Source: Amorphophallus konjac (lineage: Eukaryota > Streptophyta > Magnoliopsida > Alismatales > Araceae). From it: a DNA stretch of 64,000 nucleotides. A program made the translations under genes and the position numbers. The notes under the pieces were generated by a model. The model made no database searches and was not told the DNA's origin. It was given only the letters and a program-made list of their open reading frames with translations. Positions 22,662 through 34,705 of the stretch are shown here, one piece after another; position 1 is the stretch's first letter, and each line of letters begins with the position of its first letter. The stretch spans positions 77,475,731 through 77,539,730 of the forward strand of contig CM040117.1 in assembly GCA_022559845.1 (NCBI GenBank). The letters are read 5' to 3'.

Positions 22662-25640
22662 TGTAGCAACCCTGGTAATTTTTTAGAATTATTAAAAATA
22701 TAAAGGGATTTATTTAAGCATTTAAGGGCTTAATAGGCTAATTAATTAATTTATAGGTTAAGGCCTTTGATAAATAGGCCCAATTAATAATCAAGTGATT
22801 AAGCCCACTTAAAATGGGCTTAAAACCCTAAAACCTAATATTTGGGCCCAAACCCAAACCCTAGAGACGTATTAGGGTTAGTTTCCTAATTAAAGGAGAT
22901 AAATATGGGGGAAAATTTTTAGGGTTAGTTCCCTAATTAAAGGAGATAAATAGGGGGAAAATTAGAGTTTGAATTATAATAAAATTCAATTTTCGGAAAG
23001 CTAGGTAAGTCACGGTCAGTCGCGCGACCGCGACCTGGTGATAAGGGTCCTAACCTGACCGCGACCTAGTTTCGTAAACGGAAGATGATAAACCTGGGAA
23101 AGTTTAGACTTTTATCCACCCAATCGACATGGATCAATGTGATCTTGCATGGTAACTTGTCTAGGACTCTTGGGGGATCGAATTGACGCCCCATAGGACT
23201 CCTAATTCGGTCTAATCCCTCAGCCCTAGGCCAATTCCTATGAATAGGACCCAATGTCAACATGCGCGAACCCTAGTTTTGGATCGCGTGAAGCAGAGGT
23301 AAGATGATGTTGTTTCGAGTTCTTTTTTTAGGGTTTATTGTTCTCTTTAGTGTCTTCTAACTCTTTGTAAAATTTCGTGTTAGGAGATCAAGAGGTCAAG
23401 GAGCTAGGATGGTCGGAACTCACTGTTTCTATACAGGACGCGCAGGAACCAGAGCCCTCTTCAGACGACAAATTCACAGCCTAGGAGCAAACCCCAGAGA
23501 TAGGTTATCTCATGGTTGGCTAAAACATCAAGTTAAGATTAAAAGCCCTCTGATCTTGATCATTTTCATGCTTTCTACGTTGAGAATTTCATGTTTTCCC
23601 ATGACTGCGCAGTAGGTCTTTTTAGGTCATGTTGTTCATAACATATTAACTAGAAAGATAAGAACTTTGATTAAATCCATGCCTTCTTGTGTTTTAGAGT
23701 CATGCTTTCATGCTTTAGCTTCAGTTTTCTATTAGCTTTGCATCGTTATTTGCCATAGAATAGGCTCGGCACGCTGGATTTCTGCTTCTGTTTGGAGACG
23801 GACAGATAGCGGTCTAGCAGAGATCGCTACCTTCAAGTAGCGGTCCCCGACAAACTGCAATCTGTGTTCTGTTAACCCTAAATAGAAACCATATCAACCC
23901 TTATAAACCCTTGTTAAGTATAAATAACTATGCCATATCTCTTGTTATTCGTGACATTCATGATTTCTGTTTTGTCATGTTTCAATCGGGCTGTGTTTTA
24001 TGCCTCTCATGCTATAGGAAAATTATTTTCATGATATATATGTTAGTTTCACAAATGAACCCCTATATTTTGTACTTAAGAGATTTCCCTTGAACCTTTA
24101 TACCATGATCGTTATTTCAATATGGTTCACTCTCATATGCATCCCCTGTCTTTCTTTATCATTTGTTTATAGCCCGTACTCCGGTACGTTGCTATTACTT
24201 CACATGCACTTGCTAGGAAACTCTCTTGGACTTGAGAGCGTCTTCGTCGGATATTCCTTCCACCGGACTAGGTTATCTTGTTTCAAGGCCTCCGTAAGAC
24301 TCTGCGAGCCTGGGATTCCCACTAGGATGTCGAGCTGGTTGTACCCTAAAAATCCTAAGTCTAGAAAGCACTTCATGATTTCTGCATTTTCTGTGAATTG
24401 TCATGATCACGGCTATCAGTCGACCGCTATCTGATGATAGCGGTTTGCCAATGACCGCTACCTTGTTCAGTCAACAGACTTCTAGCTGAGTCGACCTGTT
24501 CCTTTCCTGCGTCGACTCCACTCTTGATCGCGACCTGGACTTGACCGCTACCTCCTGATAGCGGCTGTCTCTAAACCACGCTCTTCCAACGTGTTCATTG
24601 CGTTGACCCAATTTCTTCCCGCGTTGACCCAATTTCTTCCCGCATCGACTCACCTTCTGTGCACTTCCAGATAGCGGACCCCATGCAACCGCTACCTTAA
24701 TATGGTGGTCCTCATTGAACCGCGTTCTGTCAGATTTTTGTCCAACCTGAGGTCTTACCCAAGGGTTGAATATACTCAGTTTCAGATGGCCTTGACTATC
24801 TGGCATCCAGAACCTTAATCAAGACACTAATGCATTATGGTAATTGATTAATGTACCGTTATGTTGCCGGACTCCTCCCGTAGCATGACATTCTCATTAA
24901 TTCTTTCTTGACCTTGTATGATTCAATTTGGTGCGTTCTTACCTTGGTTTTGTTGCCATGAAACTATTGTTTGAACTTGATATTATTGGCCAACTTTATT
25001 ATTATTTCTCGTGGAAGTAGCTTGATTTATAACTTGAAGATGCAAGGGCGGGCACGGACGGTGTCCAAGGGCTCCAGTCTAGTCCCCTCGATAGATGGTT
25101 GGAAACATACTATTAACTATGGGGTATGATGATTACTAACGTCGCATTGCACTAGGAGTATTTTTTTATAAACGGGTGAAATCCACGAGGTAATCTCATG
25201 AAATTATACTTGCTTGTTACATGACTTTCTAGTGCATAGCCTTTTTAAGGTTATGAAAAGTACATTCTCGTTACATGATAGTACATTCTCGTTATTGAAA
25301 GGCCATATTATAATCTTGCTTGATCATGCTCTCATATTTACTTGAACTCTCACATCCATACAGATTATCTTGCTATTAGTGTTACTATGGTTTTATTCGC
25401 GTGTTTTATCGCACTTTCATTATTGCCCTTTCTATAGAGTTAAAATGTTAATTACTTTAACATTGCCATCATGTTGATACGAAGATACCTACTGGGCGAG
25501 TGCGTTCATTCCCTACTTTTTCAATCTTTTTCAAGAAACTCTAACGGGTCGGAATCAGACTATTCAAGTGGTGGGTCTGAAAGCGAGTAAAGTTCGAGAG
25601 AAGCCTTAGAGAATTAAAGTGTCACGAGTCTAGTAGTATT
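22662..25640 (+). repeat. Probable solo chromovirus-type LTR (about 3 kb, right edge approximate)
   Basis: It begins TGTAGCAACCCTGG and interrupts the SIRE downstream ORF, whose coding remnants resume at about 25645. Overall organisation parallels the 11424-14159 LTR: an AT-rich start with GGGCTTAATAGG and AATGGGCTTAAAACCC, a middle with CATGC-rich text, and near the end a CTACTGGGCGAGTGCG / CAGACTATTCAAG segment. No internal domain or second LTR is visible, so a solo LTR is most likely. A target duplication was not found, leaving the right end uncertain (25624-25645). Repeated GATAGCGGT / ACCGCTA motifs occur at 23800-24720. Confidence 0.55.
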
Positions 25641-26464
25641 GCAGCTTCTTCTTCTACTCTTTCTTCACTTGGCCCAGCCTGCTCAATTTGGGGCATAGGT
25701 GCAACAGATGGTTCTGCCTGGTGGTCACTGGCTTTCTTCATCTATCTGCCATCCTCTGAGATAAAGTTTCCCCTAGTCAAGGTAGATACAACTATAGTGT
25801 GGGTTACTGAACCCCGGACAAGTCCACACCAAAATGACTGAACTCAAAAGAGAGGGGAGCACTATATGGTAGCTTATTGCTATCCCCGTTTGACTTGGCA
25901 ATATTCCTTATTACTTCATTAGTTATTGCTTCGACATTAACGTTTTCATGAACTTTCAAACCTTGCATGATCTAAAGGTCTAGATCACTTACATGATCAA
26001 AACTTCCACTCCTTGGACAAACACAATGGGCGGCACTATGATGTAAAATCCTTAATTGGGCGTCCATGCTAGTTATAGGAATCTGCTCTCCCTCGGACCC
26101 CAAAAGCCACTAATGATCTACTTCCAAGCTTCTCTATCGAGAGACTTGCTGGGCTTAAACTCATCATCAAAACTTCGTTAAGGGTAGATTTTGTGATCAG
26201 CACCTCCACGTCCTTAACCACTCTTCTCATATCCTTTTTCTCCACCTTCATGTTTCCATAGAACAGACGAACTAATCTAGGGTAGATAAATTTTGAGGAG
26301 CATACCAGCAAGCATCCAACGGTGACTAAGTTTTCTTCAACGTTCAGTCCCGTCGCTGCAAGCCCATGAACATCAACCTTCTTCCCTAGCAATAGCTTCC
26401 TATTCTCATATCGAGCCCTTGCTTGTTTGGAGACGAACCCTAGGCTTTTCTGTCCTGTTGCGGC
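25641..26464 (-). pseudogene. SIRE-like copia downstream ORF, N-terminal part ('putative plant transposon protein' type)
   Basis: On the minus strand, from the hAT boundary at 26464, the frame reads KSLGFVSKQARARYENRKLLLGKK, then YPRLVRLFYGNMKVEKKDMR and a segment ending LITKSTLNEVL. This F..K.A..RYE…LV..FY.N…pattern is that of the extra ORF found downstream of pol in SIRE-type copia elements. Its role is not established. The frame degrades from about 26069 leftward and is cut by the LTR at about 25640. The N-terminus is cut by the hAT element at 26465. Confidence 0.6.
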
Positions 26465-26768
26465 CAAGGTTGTCAGTTTCGGTTTCGGCTGAAACCCAGT
26501 GAAAAGGATAAAAAAGATCAAAATAAATATTAAAAAATTAAAAAATATAAATAATCACATAAAAATCAAAAAATTCTTTAGGCATGCATTTGACTATAAA
26601 GATATTGGATTAAGTGCAATACACATAAAGACTAATAGGTTTAAGCAGTACAATAAACGTGATGAAGTAAGCATTGAACATGTTAAACTAATATTGTTCA
26701 GTACATATTAAACATGAAATAGGTTCAAGCAGTACAATAAATGTAATCCTTACCTAAATGATGATGCA

Positions 26769-29700
26769 CTAATATGGATAATAACTAGAAGAACCTTCTC
26801 CCTCATCGTCTGGGCCTTGATGTTGATACCCATAACCAGGTTGCATGTATTGTATATATTCACTATAACCAAATAATGAGGTAGCCAAGTCCTGCATCTC
26901 TGTTTGGATCCCTCTTGGAGTGTAAGGTTGTTGGCTTGATTGGAATCCAAAATCAGCATAAGAATCTTGAGGAAGAGAAGAGGAACTGGACGGATGTGAA
27001 TGGAACTAGAATGCTGGTTCATGACCCCACCCATAAATGGTTGCCTCCTGTTGGCCACCTCCATAACCTGATGGATGCCCATATTGACTATGTGAATCAT
27101 ATCCTCTCTCATCCTGACTATATCCTCTGCCAGTGTCTGCGTGGAAGGAGGAAGTACCACCAGCAGTGCCACCGCCAGTAGTAGCACCTGCAGTACCTGT
27201 AGCACCTGCAGCTGCACTGGGATCATCATCATCATCACCACCAGCATCATCATCATCACCATAAGAAACCAGCTGCCTTTTAGCTTTTGGGGATGCTTTT
27301 TTTATTTTGGTGTGATTTCTTCAGTCACCCTTGACATGAATCCTTTTCCCCTTGGCGTATGCTTCATATAAATTTGCTTCAACTGCTCAATTGTCGGGTC
27401 CTCTCGAGCAGCAACACTAGTCCTCTCAGTTAGTCCATGCATTGATGTACTTCTTTTAAGGAGACCGGTGGCTTGACCATTCCAGGAGTGACTGGCCTGC
27501 TATCTGATTCTGAGTGTCTAGCTGGCTCAAACTCATGCTGTTGCTCAGTGTCATGAACAAACAAAGCTAGGTCCCTTCTCTGGTGCGCTTGAGTCTCTCT
27601 GGCCCTCTTTGTTGCTCTTTTGAATTCTGGATCTCTTGGCTCATCTTCATCTAGTATGCCCTCTACCCATCTTCTATCATCATCATAAAAAACGGGCTCG
27701 TCAACCTGCTCTCGTGTCTCCACCCAAGACTGCAAGGGATTCTTATCATCAAATAAACCGTCCACTTCAATTTCTACAGTGGCATCCTCAGCGACGCGTT
27801 TATCCCGCAGCTATTGTCTCAACTTCATATTTTTTATTCTCAATCTCATATTGTAGTGGCAGTAAACTAATTTTTCGAACCGTTCAACTTTAGCCGATTG
27901 CGAACCTTTGAGTGTAAAAGGCTGAATGTGCTCCAATTTCTTTCGCATTGACTTGTTGATGTGATTTGACTCAGCACCTTGATTGTAATGAAAGCCAATG
28001 CAGAACTGCCCAAATATCTATTATTCACCATTATCCACCAGTCAGCTGTTCCACCAACCATAAATAAATAAATATAAGTTGTAAATAAAAATCAATTCTC
28101 CATGATGTATTACTACATATTGAGATTAAGAAAGCACAAAGATAAAGTATACTTGGGCTCACTCTTCCCATAGCGTATTGCAATTGAGAGTCAGAATATG
28201 TCCCAATCCTCATTCTATAGTAGTTCATCTACAAAGATAAAGTAATATATTAGCATAACTACTTAAGTAAATTCTATACCTCTTATTCATAAAATCAATA
28301 AAGGCCAACCTCTACTTCGGCCTGAAGTCTCTTTTCTGGTGTCCTCGATAAGCGACCAATGACTTTTAAAGTGCCTTGAAGCATCTCACCATCAACATGT
28401 GAATTGACATTGTACATAAATCGAGAGTTCAGGAAATAACTTGCATTTGTATATAGTTAACTAAATGTTAGATATAAAATAACCTAAAGAACAATGTATC
28501 AATACAATTAATCCATGCAAGTCGTGGTGTAATGTGTTGTCCCATCTATGGTCAATAATTTTCCACCACTTTGCATATTCTCTTGGAAGAGAATCCTGCA
28601 ACTCTATTTTGGCATAGTCCATGGCCTCATATAGATATCACATATCATTCTTCTCATCACCATCCACCATTCTTAAGACTTTCACGAGGGGGGTGACTAC
28701 TTTCATGTATCGTGAGACCCTGCCCCAGAATTTGTTATCTTCCACGATGTGGCAGACATCCAAATATTCCATCTGAGCATCAACATTAGACTTCTCGATG
28801 TATTCCCGCAGGGCATTGTGGGTACATGAAAGTTTTCAGCTCATTCTTATACATGTGCAAAGAATTAAAATTTGAATCAAATACGGATCATAACTATAAG
28901 GATAAAGTAGCAAGAATTGAGCTCAATCTTATACTTGTGCAAAGACTCTAAAGAAATAAAATTTGAAGTAAATCTGGTTGGCCCTGCACGGATGATATCT
29001 CGCCCCCCACTTGCATGCTCTCTGAACATGTTCAAGATCCTAGGATGGCCATAAATGTACTGAGTGATTTTTTGTGCCCTTTCAATTGTCGTCTTCACAT
29101 GATTTTCCTTCCCAATGTCTTTAAGTAGAAAATCTAGACAATGCGTAGCACATGGGAGCCAATATAAGTGACTGCACTTCTGCATCAATTTCTTCCCTAT
29201 AGCCTTATAATTAGCTTCATTATCAGTTACTACTTGGACAACATTGTCCTCTCCAATTTGGTCTACCATCTTATCCATCAAATGAAATAAATAATTAGTA
29301 TTTTTTTTCATAATTTCATGCATCTACAGATTTAACAAACACTGTACCTTCGATGCAATAGACCAAAAAGTTAATCATGGACTTCTTCATGGTACTAGTC
29401 TAGCCATCACACATGATGGTACATCCTCTCTTCATCCATATATACTTGAAGCTTTCAACCCAATCATAGAGCTCCTCAACCTCTCCCTCAAGGCCATGCC
29501 CGTATATGTCTCGACGTGATGGGGCCTTCAAGTCAGGGCCAGCATCTGCTATGGCATCTAGCATAGGTTGGAAATATTCACTTTCAGCTGCATGTGCAGG
29601 GACACCTGCATAAAAAAATCACTTGTATATACTTTTAAATGCATGCCCTGCAACTTCTACTGATTTTTTACCTCTCTCAATGCTTGCTTGATTTTAGGTT

Positions 29701-30218
29701 GTGTAGCATGGGGCCTTCTGTGCTGATAGCTATCCATGGGGCATGTTGTCTGCGGGATAGCTCCAGTGTCAGGACGTCGTGCAACTGTACTGGAGTAGGT
29801 CCCTGAACCCATGGGTGCCTTTCCTTTTTTTTCGAGCGGCTTGTTTACGCTCCCTTACTTCAGTCAGCTCTAGATCTGAATCCTCACTGCCTTCCTCATC
29901 ATCATCCCTCTTAACCCTTCTGTCTGAAATCTCCTCAACAATTTCAACTTCATCTTCAGCCCTTTGTTGCATCCTCTCCTTTTTACCCAGAACGCACTGG
30001 CGCATTTGTTCTCGGACCTCTTGGGGACATCTGTCACATTGTTTCACCTCTCCTCTTACCCCTGTCAAATGTTATTTTCCTCTAGTAATTCCGCCATGTA
30101 GCTCCTTACCACAATAATTGTATTTCACTTTTCTTCTCTTAGCATCAACTAAGGAGAGGTGGGCCCACCCCGGATCCTCCTGCCCTTGCTGCTCCTGACT
30201 TTGTTCACGTCTAGGCAT
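26769..30218 (-). pseudogene. hAT-family transposase (BED finger, DUF659, hAT dimerisation domain), non-functional
   Basis: The start ATG at 30218 opens MPRREQSQEQQGQEDPGWAH, then a BED-type zinc-finger region (NYCGKELHGG…), with a TAA at about 30081 inside it. An acidic linker follows (DEVEIVEEISDRR). DUF659/transposase motifs VVQVVTDNEANYKAIGKKL and LPCATHCLDFLLKDIGK lie at 29260-29080, and a GRDIIRAGPTRFTSNFISL block at about 29010-28945. The C-terminal hAT dimerisation motif ERNWSTFSLLHSKVRNRL is at 27950-27890. A tail of Gly/Asp/Ala-rich low complexity ends in YYPY, stop 26769. TDNEANY holds a catalytic Asp. Multiple stops and gaps show decay. Such transposases act in the nucleus by cut-and-paste. 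Confidence 0.88.
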
Positions 30219-30267
30219 GATGCTGCATTAAGACAATCAAAGATAAATAGTTGTAAGTACAATAGAA

Positions 30268-30800
30268 AAATTAGGGCTTAATTATTAATTAACCCTTAAT
30301 CACCCTTCATAAAATTTATTTCTCAACATGCTCCCACCCCAAATTCTTCAATGAAGCTTAATTGAGCTTCAATTGAGACTAAGTAAACGGAATTAGACAA
30401 AAGCCCCAATTTTAAGGAACTAATTAGGACTTAATTATTAATTAACCATGAATCACCCTTCATAAAATTTAATTCCCAGCATACTCCCACCCCAAATTCT
30501 TCAATGAAGCTTAATTGAGCTTCAATTGAGACTAAGTAAACCGAATTAGACAAAAGCCTCAATTTTTATGAACTAATTAGGGCTTAATTATCAATTAACC
30601 CGTAATCACCATTCATAAAAATTAATTACCAGTATGCACCCACCCCAAATTCTTCAATGAAGCTTAATTAAGCTTCAATTGAGCCTAAACATATCGAATT
30701 AGACAAAAGCCCCAATTTTTATGAACTAATTAGGGCTTAATTATCAATTAACCTAATTTTAAGGAACTAATTAGGGTTTAATTTGAAGTCTTAACATAAT
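30268..30800. repeat. Tandem repeat, about 152 bp unit, 3.3 copies (hAT 5' region)
   Basis: Units start at AATTAGGGCTTAATTAT near 30271, 30423, 30579 and 30727. Each contains CACCCCAAATTCTTCAATG and TTCAATTGAG segments. It is AT-rich and lies just upstream of the transposase gene on its strand. Confidence 0.9.
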
Positions 30801-30934
30801 TTAGAGTTTAAATTTAACCCAGAACTGGAAAAATTAACCTACAACAAAAAAGATTTCAACCCAACCAAAAAAAACACAAAACAAAACAAATAAACCTTAA
30901 ATTTACCTCAAGAAAATAACCTCTACACCTGTTG

Positions 30935-31130
30935 CTCTTGCTCACCCAGCACAACAGTAGCACCACAGCAGCAGCTGCAGCACATCTACACAGTAGCATA
31001 GCAGGCCAGCAGCACAGCCAGCAACAACACAGCACAACAGCAGCAGGCATCAGCTGCCCCTGCAGCACAGCAGCAGCAGGGCAGCACCAGCATGCAGCAG
31101 TAGGGGCCAGATCAGCAGCAGCAGACCCTT
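30935..31130. repeat. CAG/GCA-rich low-complexity tract
   Basis: Imperfect CAGCAGCAACA repeats. The frames over it are Ala/Gln or Cys/Leu runs with no domain. Confidence 0.85.
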
Positions 31131-31149
31131 CTCCCTCAGATTTAAGGGG

Positions 31150-31370
31150 AGTTCACGTGGGTTTCGGTCGAAACCGGACGGTTTCGGGCCGAAACCATCT
31201 GATTTCGGACCGAAACATGTAAGTTTTGGGCAAAACTGATACCGGTTTCGCCCGAAACCATTTTTTTTTTAAGTTTTGGACTTGGTACAGTGAGGAGATC
31301 TGGTTTCGTGTTGGTTACAGTCGAAACGTATCAGTTTCGGCCGAAACTTATCAATTTCGACCGATACTTG
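31150..31370. repeat. hAT subterminal TTTCGG/CCGAAA motif cluster
   Basis: About ten copies of GTTTCGG and CGAAAC occur, many as near-palindromes of the form TTTCGGNCGAAA. The same motif occurs at the opposite hAT end (26478-26500). Likely transposase-binding repeats. Confidence 0.7.
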
Positions 31371-31538
31371 TGAGCGACGTCACGCGGTTAAGTGTGTGAA
31401 GAGGACGCGGAGCGCGCGGGCTCCTTCTTTTTGTTTGCTGCAACACAGTAATAAGAGAAAAGAGAAGGGGTCACCACGGGAGATTGCTCCGGCGGGGCGA
31501 GCGTGACAAATGTGATATAGCAAGATATGGGGTTAAAC

Positions 31539-31995
31539 GGCCATAGCGGGAAGTGACTCGCCGCGACCTCGGGGGACGGGAATGGTGTAGAAATTAAATA
31601 GCAGGAATTGAAATGGCCATTGGGGAAGTGACTCACCGCGGCCTCGAGAATATGAGCAGATAAGAAGATAGCAGAATATAAAGAGAATATAAAGAGCGGG
31701 AATTTAAACGGCCATTGGGGAAGTGACTCGCCGCGGCCTCGAGAATATGAATAGATAAGAATATGACAGGATATAAAGAGAATTTAAACGGCCATTGGGG
31801 AAGTGACTCGCCGCGGCCTCGAGAACATGAATAGATAAGAATATAACATATAAGAACGGGAATTTAAACGGCCATTGGGGAAGTGACTCGCCGCGGCCTC
31901 GAGCATATGAGCAGAATATAACAGAATATAAAGAGAATATAAGAACGGAAATTTAAACGGCCATTGGGGAAGTGACTCGCCGCGGCCTCGAGAAC
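31539..31995 (-). repeat. Tandem array in Tat LTR, 6 units of 76-95 bp
   Basis: Each unit contains GGCCATTGGGGAAGTGACTC followed by GCCGCGGCCTCGAG. Units start at 31539 (most divergent), 31615, 31710, 31790, 31870 and 31959. The spacers are AT-rich (ATAAAGAGAATAT). Length variation lies in the spacers. Confidence 0.93.
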
Positions 31996-32620
31996 AAGAT
32001 GTGATCGCCAGGGGCCGAAAGACCCCAAAATGAAGAAAGTGATCGCGCCTACCTCAAGAGCGGGAGATGGCGGGTTGCTTCTTCCTCCCCCTTCGGCCGG
32101 CCGACGGAGAGGGCTTTCCTTGGGTACCCTTGCAAAACAACGACAAACAAGTAACGAGTGGATTAGAAAGATGAAGGTGTAGTATTCAAATCCTTGCGAT
32201 AAAAATAACGAAATGATGGTAAGACACACACCTGGTTGGTGTTGTCTTTTAAACCCCTCTCGGACTCGAGTAGGAGGAAAATGAGATGATGGATGCAAGA
32301 AGTATATAAGAAGAGGCGCCCTTATGAAGGGGGATAGATGATGCGAGATGATGAATGCAAAAGAACTAGGAAGAAAAGGAAAGGATTGGCTTATTGGATG
32401 TGCCGATGGTGAAATCCGGCGGAGCTCCGGCAGCGTAGGGATGGCGTGGAAGCGCGGTGGATGAAGACGACCTTCCTCTCGCGAGCGTGGGCACCCGAGA
32501 AGCCGGCAGAACCTCCACCTACAAAAGACCCCACGGGTTAGAAAATGACTCCGGTAGCCTCTGGGCTCCGGCAGCCTATCGGATCTCTTCGAAGCTCCCT
32601 AGAACTGAGGGGGTGGGCCT

Positions 32621-32630
32621 CTATTTATAG
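32621..32630 (-). promoter_or_regulatory. Tat LTR promoter TATA box
   Basis: The minus strand reads CTATAAATAG followed by AGGCCCACCCCCTCAG. The nearest palindrome ends 13 bp upstream (32643). The same TATA-plus-downstream pattern recurs in front of the antisense PMD gene at 36609. Confidence 0.75.
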
Positions 32631-32642
32631 GGCTCCGGAGGG

Positions 32643-33276
32643 TGGAGGCGTCCAGGACCCTGGACACCTCCATCAGGGCCGAACTAATATTTTATTCTAT
32701 TTTTATTAATTTTTTTGGAATATTTTTGTGGAGGCGTCCAGGGCCCCGGACGCCTCCAACAGGTCCACCGAAAACCGACGACGGCCGCACGCGGTTTGGC
32801 ACAACGCGTGGTTTTGTGAGCGGCGCCTCGTGATTCAGAAATGGGCGCGTCCAGGTGGCTGGACGTCTCTATAATTTAGATTTTTTCACACACGACAAAC
32901 CGTCGTTCGGTGGCCGGCGCCCGTGAGAGAGTTGATGGAGGCGTCCAGGGGCCTGGACGCCTCCAAAAATATATTATTTTTATTTTTTTTGTTTTGTCTT
33001 TTATGCCAAGGCTGGCATTTTAATTTTTTATGTTTGTTTTTATGGAGGCGTCCAGGGGCCTGGACGCCTCCATTAATATGTATTTTTTTATTATTTTTTG
33101 TCTTTTATGCCAACTGGCACTTTACACATTTTTTATATTTGTTTTTATGGAGGCGTCCAGAGGCCTGGACGCCTCCATTAATATATATATATTTTTATTT
33201 ATTTTTGGGCTTTAAAAAAAATAAAAATAAAATAAATTTAAAGAATGGGGGCGTCCAGGGGCCTGGACGCCCCCAT
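32643..33276. repeat. Palindrome array in LTR U3 (7 copies)
   Basis: Seven imperfect to near-perfect palindromes lie at 32643-32672, 32729-32758, 32844-32870, 32936-32965, 33043-33072, 33148-33177 and 33245-33276. The arms are GGAGGCGTCCAGG and its complement around a 2-4 base centre. They are separated by AT-rich spacers of 60-80 bp. On the minus strand they sit immediately upstream of the LTR TATA box. Confidence 0.93.
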
Positions 33277-33526
33277 TAAGACCCACCCGGGTCCTCAGTC
33301 GGCTGCCGCCCGGCAGACACCCTTCTTGGTTCCGGAACTCCTGACGCGTCTGACTGGTGTTGATGCCGTCCGAATGCCGTGACGAGACGATTCCGGATGC
33401 CGAAAAGGGCGGAAGAAGACTCAAGAAAAGGAAGCACTCAAGTGAGTTAAAACGCGTAAGCCGTCGCGGGGCGTTGTATAGTAATATGAGACTTTCTCAG
33501 GAGACGTCAAGAATGGCGTGTCTACA

Positions 33527-33543
33527 GCTGCCCCGCCTTGGCG
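33527..33543 (-). promoter_or_regulatory. Putative polypurine tract of Tat element
   Basis: The minus strand reads CGCCAAGGCGGGGCAGC directly before TGTAGACAC of the LTR. Confidence 0.55.
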
Positions 33544-34609
33544 TCTGCTTTGCAAGGGAGCGACACGTAGTGGAATGGTATCGAAGTGGAGTGAAATGAA
33601 GTGGGAGCGGACTGATAAGTTGATGCCAAGGTGTGATGAGACACGCTTTTGACGTTACTGTTTGGAATCTTTCCTGAAGTTTCAATGAGGCGACCTTGAA
33701 GAAGGTCTTTCAAATATTGACGATTGCTTGGACGGAGATCAAATAAGGGAGGGTGAGATGTGCGCTCAGGCACGAAAAGGAGACCAACTTCTCGGTGTGG
33801 AAGTACCTGGGTCATAAACCGGAGGTTTCACCTTTGGGGAGCGGTTACCAGCCAATGTGGAAGTGCTGCGGCCAAGGTGGGTCAAGCAAGGTAAAAAGGA
33901 ATATCTGAGGGTCTGTCCAAACAAGGGTCTCCTTTGGAAGAGCAGCGTAGAGCCGTTTCAAGGAAACTCAGTATTTCATTCGGAGTGGAATATCTCATAT
34001 TTGTAGGAATTGAAGCACAACGGCCTTCGCAATCGAATCACTTGAATGATCTTCCGCAATAAATCAAAATCCTATATGAATGCATGCTGGGTTAAAATAA
34101 AAATTTAAAACAAACTAAAATAGAAAATAGCCAAGGATAATATTGTCAACTTGTTAAGAACGGGTCAGGATACCGATCCGGTGAGCCGACACTGAGCTGG
34201 GGCCCGTTTATCCGCGCACCAACTCACTGAATGGAACCGTCGTCCCCATGCTACCACAAGTTAACGGCCTATCCGTACAACCCAAATTCTTCCGGGATCA
34301 TCACTGTTTTTGTTGAAGGGGAACTCAAATCCCAGATTTGTTCGGGTCGCAAGGTCCTTGACATGTTCTAGTAGCGTAGGTATCGTATACTATGATGCAT
34401 GACATGGTGGGACCAACCATTGAAAGGTGGGACAGGAGACAGGACAAAGACGTCCGTTAGTAAAAGCTGCACAGACTAGCAAAGGTTAGCAACATCAGAA
34501 AGTAGCAGAATCACAGCAGAATCGCACCACAGTACAAAGGAGATCCAGACAAAATCTTGACAATGACCACTGATGTGACATGTTCCGTCCTGTAGCGATC
34601 TTCCCTTCC
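33544..34609. other. Non-coding stretch between Tat LTR and antisense gene cassette
   Basis: Mixed-composition sequence with only short frames (under 100 codons) lacking recognisable motifs. It should include the element's 3' untranslated region on the minus strand and the upstream region of the first antisense gene on the plus strand. I see no repeat or RNA gene. Confidence 0.5.
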
Positions 34610-34617
34610 TATAAGAA
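34610..34617 (+). promoter_or_regulatory. Putative TATA box of antisense gene 1
   Basis: TATAAGAA lies 96 bp upstream of the ATG at 34706. Similar TATA-to-ATG distances (88 and 101 bp) precede two of the other cassette genes. Confidence 0.5.
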
Positions 34618-34705
34618 CTCCCCTTAGGCTAGTTCATTCAAATGCACCAAGGTGGGTTTTGGAAGCTCAGGAGAGGAAAGAGAGGAGAATCTAGAGATTT
34701 TCAGG

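Larger units (their letters stand above)
26465..31370 (-). mobile_element. hAT DNA transposon with decayed transposase (right end cut by the Tat element)
   Basis: The left end CAAGGTTGTCAGTTTCGG starts exactly where the SIRE ORF similarity ends. The right side (31150-31370) is full of TTTCGG/CCGAAA motifs like those at the left end, as expected for hAT subterminal binding sites. At 31371 the Tat LTR begins. The true right terminus and the 8 bp duplication (left flank GTTGCGGC) were not found, so the terminus should lie beyond the Tat element or be lost. Confidence 0.75.
31371..33526 (-). repeat. 3' LTR of Tat element (2156 bp)
   Basis: The outer end TGAGCGACGTC matches the 5' LTR copy. The inner end is placed at …GTGTCTACA (minus strand TGTAGACACGCC), preceded on the minus strand by the purine-rich GGCGGGGCAGC. 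TG…CA termini and TGTAGACAC are typical of Tat LTRs. The order on the minus strand is U3 with palindromes (33276-32643), TATA box (32621-32630), then R/U5 with a tandem repeat array near the outer end. Only 158 bp can be aligned to the 5' LTR, so the inner boundary rests on motif recognition. Confidence 0.75.

Noticed and set aside
22662..25640. GATAGCGGT/ACCGCTA repeats considered as a structured RNA
   Set aside because: Irregularly spaced and scattered in an LTR; no consistent fold could be seen.
26750..27262. 170-codon Met/Val/Leu frame over a CAT/CAC repeat
   Set aside because: Out of frame with the hAT transposase C-terminus; a simple-repeat translation.
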